Source of the DNA: Nitrospirota bacterium
GTDB lineage: Bacteria; Nitrospirota; Thermodesulfovibrionia; Thermodesulfovibrionales; JdFR-85
Assembly: GCA_011321725.1 (NCBI GenBank)
Contig: DROX01000205.1
Coordinates: 1 to 32,896 of the forward strand
DNA: 32,896 bases
Reading direction: 5' to 3'
Part shown: positions 1 to 7,834 of the stretch, one piece after another
How positions within the stretch are numbered: the stretch's first letter is position 1
How the letters are laid out: the number at the start of each line of letters is the position of its first letter
Notes under the pieces: generated by a model
What the model was told of the DNA's origin: nothing
The model's input: the letters and a program-made list of their open reading frames with translations, nothing else
The model's database searches: none
Made by a program: the position numbers and the translations under genes

Positions 1-133
1 ACTATCTCTGAGCAATCAATGAAGAAAATGAACTCTGTAATAAAATTTAATTTGAAAATATTCTATCACCAAGTTTTTAAATTTGTCAAACAAAAATAAA
101 AAACTGTTCCTTTTACTCCATTTTTAACTATAC

Positions 134-1081
134 TCACGGTTTCTCTGTTGTCCTGAACTGATGAAGGGCATCGGCTGGTTGAGTCTTCTGAAGTTTCTCT
201 GAGGAACTGCCGCCGAATTTAAAACTGAATAATCCCTCCTCTACTCCAAGCTCCTCACGGCAGGCTGTAATGCACTCTCCGCAATTCACGCAGTTAATCT
301 CCTTCTTTGTAGACCTGGGCTTGACACCCATGAAACAGACCCTCTCGCAGCGCCTGCAATCCGTACAGCGGGAGAAATTCTTCCTGTCAAAGACAACCCT
401 TAATGATTTAGGACTGAACCACCCGAAGATCATCTGCATCAGCCCCGGTGCACATACATATTTGCAGAAGACATGTCTTACAAAAATGGAGGTAATGATT
501 ATATAAAGAGTGACACCTGTAATGCCGGCAACAAGGCCTCTGGAGAGTTTCAGGGTGGTTATCTCCCCCCATATCCTTGAAGGGGCAATAAAATAACCAC
601 TCAGCAGTATACCTATTACAGGAGGTATGGTCATATAAAAGAGCACGGCAAGTACTGCATATACCCATCTTCCTTCCAGGGATTCCCTGCTGGTATGATT
701 GCCCTTTCCAAGGAGTGATCTCCTTCCAAGTATCTTCCCGTTCAGAAAATCGGCAAACTCAAAGAGAAATCCCTCAGGACATAGCCAGCCGCAGAAAAAC
801 CTCCCGAATATGGCCCCCATCACGGGAAAGAAGGCAAGGACAAGTAACCAGGGAATTATAGCCTTCAGTACTATGGTGATTGCAACCTCACCAGAGCCAT
901 GAAGTGTTCCGGCAGCCAGAGCATCCCTGATGCCAAGGCTCCATACCTTTCCAAATAGATAAAGCTCCTTGCTATCAGAGTCATAACGGAGTATATTGAA
1001 TATGGGCATGGTGAGGAAGAAGGCAAGGAATAACACCTGTGAGATTCTTCTGAAAAGGTGTAGTTTTCTGATTCTGTTCAT
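134..1081 (-). CDS. NapH/YccM-like polytopic membrane polyferredoxin (4Fe-4S)
   Basis: Translation has several TM helices, FCGWLCPEG and CxxCxxCxxxC clusters (CTDCRRCERVC, CVNCGECITAC); FNR-like palindrome upstream. Confidence 0.85.
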   Translation of the reverse strand: MNRIRKLHLFRRISQVLFLAFFLTMPIFNILRYDSDSKELYLFGKVWSLGIRDALAAGTLHGSGEVAITIVLKAIIPWLLVLAFFPVMGAIFGRFFCGWLCPEGFLFEFADFLNGKILGRRSLLGKGNHTSRESLEGRWVYAVLAVLFYMTIPPVIGILLSGYFIAPSRIWGEITTLKLSRGLVAGITGVTLYIIITSIFVRHVFCKYVCAPGLMQMIFGWFSPKSLRVVFDRKNFSRCTDCRRCERVCFMGVKPRSTKKEINCVNCGECITACREELGVEEGLFSFKFGGSSSEKLQKTQPADALHQFRTTEKP

Positions 1082-1113
1082 GTTTATTTATAACCTGACT
1101 TTTATTAAAATTG

Positions 1114-1131
1114 TTATGATTTAAATCATAA
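1114..1131. promoter_or_regulatory. Perfect 18-bp palindrome TTATGATTTAAATCATAA (TGAT-N4-ATCA), FNR/DNR-type box
   Basis: Read directly; about 33 bp upstream of the minus-strand start at 1081; related boxes at 3884 and 13346. Confidence 0.6.
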
Positions 1132-1239
1132 ATAAAAAGTTATAATAAAGCATTTTAAAAAAATGACATCAAAAAGGCCTTTGCCTTTGATGTGCATTTT
1201 GAGAGAGACGGGATGTTTGAATAGAAAGAGGAAAAAAAC

Positions 1240-1635
1240 TTGTCTATTATGTATGATAAAATACTATCCATGAAGGAACGGATTTTAAAAGTTTTTGAAG
1301 ATTTTCCTGAGGTGTTATTTGCCTATTTATTTGGCTCTGTCTCTGAGGGAATCTCAGGGCCTCTCAGTGACCTGGATATTGCCATTTACATGAAGCCATA
1401 TTCAGGTGAGAGGTACATAAAACTTCATACTGCCCTATGCAGGATACTTAGAAGAAGTGATATTGACCTTCTTGTGCTGAACAGGACAAGAAACCTGATA
1501 CTCATTGAGGAGATATTCAGAAAGGGGCAACTTATATACGACAAAGAACCAGGGTTCAGGATTGAGTACGAGGTAAAGATGATTCACAGAGCAATTGATT
1601 TTCGAACACAGAGAAAGGCGGTAATGGGAATTTGA
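1240..1635 (+). CDS. MNT-type nucleotidyltransferase domain protein (MntA-like)
   Basis: GSVSEGISGPLSDLDIAIY matches the GSx10DxD Pol-beta nucleotidyltransferase motif. Confidence 0.8.
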   Translation: MSIMYDKILSMKERILKVFEDFPEVLFAYLFGSVSEGISGPLSDLDIAIYMKPYSGERYIKLHTALCRILRRSDIDLLVLNRTRNLILIEEIFRKGQLIYDKEPGFRIEYEVKMIHRAIDFRTQRKAVMGI

Positions 1636-1676
1636 GGGAGAGGATTCTTTATACCGAGAAAATCAGGGGAGGCTGA
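1632..1676 (+). pseudogene. Possible remnant of HepT/HEPN partner (LRERILYTEKIRGG*)
   Basis: TTG overlaps the mntA-like stop (TTGA); 14-codon peptide resembles HepT N-termini, then stops inside a terminator hairpin. Confidence 0.3.
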
Positions 1677-1691
1677 AAGCCTCCCCTGATT
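1661..1691. terminator. Bidirectional hairpin between nucleotidyltransferase and norB
   Basis: Perfect 13-bp inverted repeat AATCAGGGGAGGC-TGAAA-GCCTCCCCTGATT flanked by T-rich sequence. Confidence 0.8.
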
Positions 1692-1697
1692 GAATTT

Positions 1698-3089
1698 TTA
1701 TACCGTTGTCTCTGAAGGCTCTGTAGCTACAGCCTCCACAGGCTCCCTGCCAAGTTTGAAGAAATCAATCACAAAGAGTGTTACACCATAGAGGAAGCCA
1801 AGTCCGAATATTGCCCTGAATATCCAGAACCAGAGGTTGTAATTTGCCTTGACAGTCACATAGTCAAGTCCCACAAGCCTCTCCATATAGGTCTGCACCA
1901 TTCCCGCACCTGTAAGGGTAAGGACGATAAAGATCATTGATATGGTCATCCACCAGAAGGAACGGTAGCCCCTTGAGGTATTGAAGTTCTCAGCCCCTCT
2001 GATAAGAGGCAGTGTTATATAGATCATGGACATGACAAGCAGCACATAGGCTCCATAGAAGGCAAGGTGTCCGTGTGCTGTGGTAATCTGTGTACCATGT
2101 GTCCATTTGTTCACCTGTGGCAGTGTATGAATCACTCCCCAGAGACCTGCACCGACAAAGTTGAAGATTGCATGAGAGGTGGCATAGAAAAGTCCGAGAC
2201 GGTTGCTCACTACCCTGTGTGTCCTTGTTGTCCTGAAGGCATCCCAGACCATCACAAGAAGTGGTATGGGTTCAAGGGCGCTGAATATTCCGCCCACCCA
2301 TAACCAGTATCTCGGTGTTCCGATCCAGTAGTAGTGATGTCCTGTGCCAAGTATGCCTGTGAACAGGACAAGGGCCACCTCTATATACATCCATCTCTCA
2401 ACTACATGACGCTCAACATTGGTGACCTTCATGAGCATAAAGGCCAGTAGCGCACCGGCGATAACCTCCCAGGCACCTTCAACCCAGAGATGTATCACCC
2501 ACCACCACCAGTACTGATCCTTTACCATGCTCTTTGAGTAAAACATGCCTGGCAGGTACATAAGGGCAAGGAAGGTAAGACCACCAAGTAAGGTTCCCTG
2601 TATCCCTGTCCAGCGTTTTGATTTGTACATAGTCATAAAATTGTTGAGGAGAAAGAGTATTACTGATAGGGCTATCAGCCAGTCAGCCCAGCGTGGTGCT
2701 TCAATATATTCCCTGCCTTCGTTAAGAAGCAGTGTTCCGGCTATAAATTTGTTAGCCTGAGGATCAAAACCCATCCAGATATAGCCAAGGACCACAGCAG
2801 TTACTGCCACAACAGTGGCCCAGAACTGGAACTTTGCAAGGGGTATACTCCATAGCTCGCTCTGAGATTCCTCTGGAACCACATAGTAGGTAGCACCCAT
2901 CAACCCCATCAAAAGCCATACAACAAGGGCATTTATATGAAGATCCCTGATTATATTGAACTTCAGCGGGAAGAAATCCGGCCAGATAAACTGCAGTGCT
3001 GCTATTATACCAACAAGCACCTGAACAAGAAAGAGAAGCACAGCAAAGGTGTAAAAGTTTTGTGCTATCTTCTGACTTTCATATCTCAT
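1698..3089 (-). CDS. norB: Nitric oxide reductase large subunit (cNOR family)
   Basis: Heme-copper oxidase fold with HLWVEGAWEV and FSALEPIPLLVM, matching NorB glutamate motifs; adjacent norC. Confidence 0.87.
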   Translation of the reverse strand: MRYESQKIAQNFYTFAVLLFLVQVLVGIIAALQFIWPDFFPLKFNIIRDLHINALVVWLLMGLMGATYYVVPEESQSELWSIPLAKFQFWATVVAVTAVVLGYIWMGFDPQANKFIAGTLLLNEGREYIEAPRWADWLIALSVILFLLNNFMTMYKSKRWTGIQGTLLGGLTFLALMYLPGMFYSKSMVKDQYWWWWVIHLWVEGAWEVIAGALLAFMLMKVTNVERHVVERWMYIEVALVLFTGILGTGHHYYWIGTPRYWLWVGGIFSALEPIPLLVMVWDAFRTTRTHRVVSNRLGLFYATSHAIFNFVGAGLWGVIHTLPQVNKWTHGTQITTAHGHLAFYGAYVLLVMSMIYITLPLIRGAENFNTSRGYRSFWWMTISMIFIVLTLTGAGMVQTYMERLVGLDYVTVKANYNLWFWIFRAIFGLGFLYGVTLFVIDFFKLGREPVEAVATEPSETTV

Positions 3090-3104
3090 CTTTGTGACAC
3101 CTCC

Positions 3105-3770
3105 TTATTTAAGTGTTATTAAGTAATCAACAAGCTGGTTAAGTTCTTCATCAGAGATCTGTGGAAAAGGCGGCATTGCAGAATCAGACACAACGCTCTG
3201 GGGATCTCTGATATGTTTCTTATGCCACTCGGGATCGGGTTTTCTTGAGCCCACATGAGTCAGATCAGGTCCGGATGTACCTCCAACACCGTTTATCATA
3301 TGACAGGCCTTGCAGTTATACTTCTCATATACGGTGGCACCTGGTATCTGGGGCACTCTGTATCTGGCAAGCACCGGTTTAGGTGGCCAGCCGTTTGTGT
3401 CAACCTTTGAGACCCAGTCAAGAAAGGCTACTATTTTCTTTGCCTCCTCCGGTGTGATACCAAGCACAGGCATGGCTGCATTTGGTTTTACCTTCCTTGG
3501 ATTTACAAGGAACTTCTCAAGATAGCCCTCCGGCTTGTTGACTGTTATCTTGGTGAGGTCAGGAGCATAATAGGAGCCGTTACCCAGGATGGTATGACAA
3601 CCTATACAGTCATACTTATGCCAGAGTTTCTTGCCTGCATCAACCTCTTCTGTTATCTTGGGAGCCCGCTTGTCAACCTTCTTCATCGTGTCAATGGTAA
3701 GACCAATAAAGATCACGAAGAAGAAGATACTCCCGAAGATAAAGAGATTTCTGATACCCTTGTTACTCAT
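3105..3770 (-). CDS. norC: NorC-type cytochrome c fused to a second c domain
   Basis: N-terminal anchor, NorC-like CIGCHTILGNGSYYAPDL and WPPKP, then a second domain with CKACH; start revised to 3770 (AGGGAGGT RBS). Confidence 0.85.
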   Translation of the reverse strand: MSNKGIRNLFIFGSIFFFVIFIGLTIDTMKKVDKRAPKITEEVDAGKKLWHKYDCIGCHTILGNGSYYAPDLTKITVNKPEGYLEKFLVNPRKVKPNAAMPVLGITPEEAKKIVAFLDWVSKVDTNGWPPKPVLARYRVPQIPGATVYEKYNCKACHMINGVGGTSGPDLTHVGSRKPDPEWHKKHIRDPQSVVSDSAMPPFPQISDEELNQLVDYLITLK

Positions 3771-3883
3771 GCATGGCACCTCCCTGTAGTTGATTTGAAT
3801 AAGCCGACAGATGTCAGCCCCTTGTATATGCATTGAAAAATATTGGTTCTGTATAAAATTATCATTGCAGCCGGGAAATTACA

Positions 3884-3897
3884 ATGATATAAATCAT
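3884..3897. promoter_or_regulatory. FNR/DNR-like box ATGATATAAATCAT upstream of norC
   Basis: TGAT-N4-ATCA, about 115 bp upstream of the norC start. Confidence 0.5.
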
Positions 3898-3977
3898 AAT
3901 TATCACAGCCTGTGCAGGTTGTAAGGAAGACATGCGCCGATGAAGCGAAACAGACAGTTGTAAAATGGGGCAGGATG

Positions 3978-4001
3978 AGGGGCAGGCCACTGCCTGCCCC
4001 T
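3978..4001. terminator. Hairpin downstream of the hao-like gene
   Basis: AGGGGCAGGC-CACT-GCCTGCCCCT inverted repeat just after the stop at 4006 (minus strand). Confidence 0.65.
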
Positions 4002-4005
4002 GTGA

Positions 4006-5508
4006 TTACTTGAGTCCCAGCTTCTTCTTCACTTCTGCCCTTGTCCTCAGTTCGTCAAGCCAGTTGGCCATCTCTGCACCGTCAACGGTTATCTCATAGG
4101 AGCCATGCCATAGTGCATAGTCAGGGCCCTGCATGAATGCACCCATTCTCCAGCGTCTGCCTTCATGGTGCCATATCTCGTGCCAGAGTGTATCTACCTC
4201 GCTTTTACCGTTGAACTTGATCTCCTTGTCAAGACCTTCCTTCTTGATGGGATCGTAGTACTTCTTCTTTATACCAAGTGCAACAGCATTGTACACATCA
4301 ATCACCTTCTCAGCCTTTGCAAGCTCGCCCTTTACCCATGATGAGGAATGACACTGGGTACAGACCTTTACCATGTCCGCCCTCTTGGCCTCTGGTGAGC
4401 GCCTGCCATCACCCTGGATTGCATCCCAACGGGTATCACCTTTTTCCCACCATTTACCGGGTCCGACATAGGCATTGTATACCTCTGGTGCAAACTTCTT
4501 GGCAATAGCAAAGGGATTGGGTAGTCCTGTACCCACCTTTCTCAGGGAGCCTTCGGGCAGTCCATACATCTTTTCGTATCGCTGCGCAATCTCAGGGTCT
4601 ATAGAGAACTTGGCCTGTCCTTTGAGATACTTCTCAGAGGTTGGCCATGAAAAGGCAGGTTCAAGCTCCCATTTCAATCTTGCACTCACATTGTGTGTAC
4701 TCTCCACGGCTCCTCCAAATCCGCTCATGTGACAGGTTGCACAGGTAGGTGCCTCAATGTCCTCTGGACCCCACTGCCCTGGTGGGACATCCCAGTTCCA
4801 GTGTTCACCTTTTGCGGCAAAAATTGCACCATGTTTGCTCTCCTCGTAAATCTCTGCCTGGGGATGGTCAGGTCCAAGGTGACACTGGCCACATGCCTCG
4901 GGTTTACGGGCCTCGGCCACACTGAAGGCATGCCTTGTATGACAGGCGGTACAGGTGCCCACGCTTCCGTCAGGATTGAAGCGACCCATTCCATTGTTTG
5001 GCCAGTTGATAAGCTTTCCATCCTTGCCGACCTTGATCACCGTACCATGACAGTGAAGACAGCCTGCCTCTGCTGTCTCGCGAGAGAAGTTTGTCTTGTA
5101 GTTCCTGTTTTTCCCCACGGTGATATTATCCTCTGTAACCCTTTCACCTTCAGAGATTGCATAGGATGAGAGGGAGAAAAGCCCTGCTGCCGAGTGCAGG
5201 CTCTCTCTGAACTCCTTTACCTGCTTTGGATGACAGCTCTGGCAGTACCTTGGTGTAACAAGGGCGGTAACCCTGTAGCCATTATGATCAAACCCAGCAG
5301 GGTCGTCTTTTTTTGCCATGTGACATACATAACACTTCACACCCACCTTGCTGTGCTTTGACTCCTGCCACTGCTTTACTATGCCAGGCGTAACCGTATC
5401 ATGACAGCTTATGCACGGATCTGTTGGATTCTCAAAGGCATTGACCACCTTCTGATTTACTGTAAAGACAATCAATAGACTTATTATTAACAACAAAAGT
5501 CTTCTCAT
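4006..5508 (-). CDS. Octaheme c-type cytochrome, hydroxylamine oxidoreductase (HAO) family
   Basis: Eight CxxCH motifs, signal peptide, C-terminal WHHEGRRWRMGAFMQGPDYALWHG as in HAO family; AAGGAGGT RBS upstream of 5508. Confidence 0.85.
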   Translation of the reverse strand: MRRLLLLIISLLIVFTVNQKVVNAFENPTDPCISCHDTVTPGIVKQWQESKHSKVGVKCYVCHMAKKDDPAGFDHNGYRVTALVTPRYCQSCHPKQVKEFRESLHSAAGLFSLSSYAISEGERVTEDNITVGKNRNYKTNFSRETAEAGCLHCHGTVIKVGKDGKLINWPNNGMGRFNPDGSVGTCTACHTRHAFSVAEARKPEACGQCHLGPDHPQAEIYEESKHGAIFAAKGEHWNWDVPPGQWGPEDIEAPTCATCHMSGFGGAVESTHNVSARLKWELEPAFSWPTSEKYLKGQAKFSIDPEIAQRYEKMYGLPEGSLRKVGTGLPNPFAIAKKFAPEVYNAYVGPGKWWEKGDTRWDAIQGDGRRSPEAKRADMVKVCTQCHSSSWVKGELAKAEKVIDVYNAVALGIKKKYYDPIKKEGLDKEIKFNGKSEVDTLWHEIWHHEGRRWRMGAFMQGPDYALWHGSYEITVDGAEMANWLDELRTRAEVKKKLGLK

Positions 5509-5545
5509 AAACACCTCCTTCTGAAAAAATTCTCGAAACCAGGTC

Positions 5546-5779
5546 CTACATGTCTTCCCAGTTCAGATAGACCAGTTCAAACTCTATCACCTCCTCCCAC
5601 TGGTTGATCTCCTCGGATATCTCCTTTAGCCTTTCTGCGGTCTCAGCCTCAAGAACAATTGCAATACCCTTCTCACCTACCCCCTCAACTGTTACGGATG
5701 GAAGCCTTTCAAGACGATCCACTATACTGTCCTCATACTCCCTGGACATGGGGACAACCACAGCACCTGCTACTGGCAT
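5546..5779 (-). CDS. napD: NapD-like chaperone
   Basis: 77 aa, MPVAGAVVVP...VEGVGEKGIAIVLEAE, NapD-like; sits in nap operon. Confidence 0.8.
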   Translation of the reverse strand: MPVAGAVVVPMSREYEDSIVDRLERLPSVTVEGVGEKGIAIVLEAETAERLKEISEEINQWEEVIEFELVYLNWEDM

Positions 5780-5780
5780 A

Positions 5781-6659
5781 TCATCTCCTTCTGAACATGT
5801 ATTTTATTGCCCCTGTTGGACATACATCCCTGCAGAGGCCACAGTTATCACATTTTATCCAGTCAAATCCGGGCTCATCCTCAAGCAATCTCATCGGCTC
5901 AAGATTGTATGGACATCTCTCATCACATCTCCCGCACCGGGTGCATAATTGTCTCTCCATCCCTATCCTTAGAACCCTTTTGGCTCCCAGGATTGACAGC
6001 CCTCCACCTGACGGGCAGAGACTGCTGCACCATGCCCGTGATGTGGAAAGGCCCTCAAAAAGGATAATACCAGAGAGAATGGAAACACCCGTCAGAGATA
6101 CGCTATGATGGGTAAAGAGATACATCAACTCCCTTCCAAGCATATGGGGCGGGTCAATGACAGACACAACAGGTGTGGACAGGATAAAGGACAGCAGGAG
6201 CATTACGGATAAAAGTGGATACCTTATGTCAGGCAGCCTCAGTTCGTGATTCAACCCCATCCTTTTCAGAAGGGTGTTTGTCCTCTGGTTCAGTTCAAGA
6301 ATAAAACCCACAGGACAAAGCCAGGAACAAAAGACCCTTCCAAGAACAATAGTTATAAAAAGCGGGATGATAAGCCCCAGAAGATAGGGTATGTATATTA
6401 CCCTGGCCGAGAGGATACCATCCATGAAGGCTATGGGATGTACAAACCTGAAGCCTCCTATTGTGAACACCCAGGTATCACCGCTGATGTTTCTGATTGT
6501 GGGTGGTGGCAGGTGGCCCAGGACAATACGTGACGGCGACCATTCAAAGGAGTTCATCGTGACTGCTGGCACCACTATTAATAGAGCTATCACAAAGAGC
6601 TGGCTCAGCCGTCTGAGATAGATTACCCTTCTCATTTTCATGCCGGGGTCTCTCTTCAT
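5781..6659 (-). CDS. napH: NapH-like membrane ferredoxin
   Basis: TM helices, FCSWLCPVG, CTRCGRCDERCP and CDNCGLCRDVCP; overlaps napG. Confidence 0.85.
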   Translation of the reverse strand: MKRDPGMKMRRVIYLRRLSQLFVIALLIVVPAVTMNSFEWSPSRIVLGHLPPPTIRNISGDTWVFTIGGFRFVHPIAFMDGILSARVIYIPYLLGLIIPLFITIVLGRVFCSWLCPVGFILELNQRTNTLLKRMGLNHELRLPDIRYPLLSVMLLLSFILSTPVVSVIDPPHMLGRELMYLFTHHSVSLTGVSILSGIILFEGLSTSRAWCSSLCPSGGGLSILGAKRVLRIGMERQLCTRCGRCDERCPYNLEPMRLLEDEPGFDWIKCDNCGLCRDVCPTGAIKYMFRRR

Positions 6660-7393
6660 GGCCTTAACACCACCCTTATTGCCGGTAGTCTTACCCCGGG
6701 TCCTGCGGAACCGATAAGATTCCTCACCATTGCAGCATATCTCTCCTCAAAAAAAGTCAGCTTTATACTCCTGTCCATCACAGAGCGTGCAATATACTCC
6801 TTTACAGGGCATACATAGTTGCACATACCACATCCTATGCAGTGTTCCGGGTCCACCCATGGCCTTATACCTGTTGCCCCTACAATCACCTCATTGGGCG
6901 GGAAATCCCTCAATGCCTTATCCCTGAGAGGGCAGTTGTAGTAACACTCCCCGCATGAGTCATACTGCCATGCAAGACATATCTTCCTGTTAAGTACGGA
7001 CACACCTATCTTCAGCTCCTCCGGCACCTCTGCAAGGACATCTTTGGTGTTTCTTATCCTCTTTATTGCACCTGTTGGACATGCCTCACCGCAGCGAAGA
7101 TATCTGCTTATTGGTCTGTCCTTACCATCAGGTCCCCTCTGCTGGCAGAGATAACAGGGTGTCCTCAGGGGATCAATGTAGGGTGTATGAATGAATGCCC
7201 CTGCCGTAATGTCAAGTGCACGGATGCTGTCATAGGGGCACGCCTCAATACACTGGCCACATCTTATGCAACGAGCAAGAAAGTCCCTCCCTGATCCCGG
7301 TGGTCTCAGGACAGGACCATGGAAGTTCAATGGCAGGAGCCCAATTGCACCTACATACACAATGCCCTTCAGAAATTCCCTTCTTGCTATCAT
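6656..7393 (-). CDS. napG: NapG-like periplasmic ferredoxin
   Basis: Four 4Fe-4S clusters (CIRCGQCIEACP, CGEACP, CGECYYNCP, CIGCGMCNYVCP); overlaps neighbours. Confidence 0.85.
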   Translation of the reverse strand: MIARREFLKGIVYVGAIGLLPLNFHGPVLRPPGSGRDFLARCIRCGQCIEACPYDSIRALDITAGAFIHTPYIDPLRTPCYLCQQRGPDGKDRPISRYLRCGEACPTGAIKRIRNTKDVLAEVPEELKIGVSVLNRKICLAWQYDSCGECYYNCPLRDKALRDFPPNEVIVGATGIRPWVDPEHCIGCGMCNYVCPVKEYIARSVMDRSIKLTFFEERYAAMVRNLIGSAGPGVRLPAIRVVLRP

Positions 7394-7770
7394 TGCCTCT
7401 CATTCTCTTTTATTACAATATCGTACCTCCTGCCCTTTATCTGGTAGGGTGACAGGACAGTACCTCTCACGGTTACGATGGCATCCCGCTCCGGCATGAC
7501 ACCTGATGTAATCACCCATATCTGTCCTGTATCATCAACGAGGAGGTAGGGCTGTTCATTCACAAACTCAAAGGCAAGACCCGGCTCTGCCCTGCCCCTT
7601 ACAAGTACATCCTTCCCCAGATATCTTTCCTTATACCTGATGATTTCTCCTATTGGTACTGTCCTTGAGGCTTCACGTTCTGGCCTCTTTTCACCTACTG
7701 TGCTCTCCTTTTCCGTACATCCAAGAAGAACCAGGACAACCACCAGGAAGATCCATAGGCACCTCTTCAT
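7390..7770 (-). CDS. Predicted lipoprotein with OB-fold-like domain, nap operon
   Basis: Lipobox VLLGC; beta-rich GKDVLVRGRAEP...VDDTGQIWV...VTVRGTV; overlaps napG start. Confidence 0.65.
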   Translation of the reverse strand: MKRCLWIFLVVVLVLLGCTEKESTVGEKRPEREASRTVPIGEIIRYKERYLGKDVLVRGRAEPGLAFEFVNEQPYLLVDDTGQIWVITSGVMPERDAIVTVRGTVLSPYQIKGRRYDIVIKENERQ

Positions 7771-7834
7771 TTCAATCCACCTTGAGAGATTCCCCCTCCC
7801 ACTGGTTTATGAGAGGGGAATAAATCGGGAGGGG

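Noticed and set aside
4693-5169. 158-aa plus-strand ORF
   Set aside because: Antisense to the octaheme cytochrome gene, apparent Cys/Thr richness is a by-product of the complementary codons
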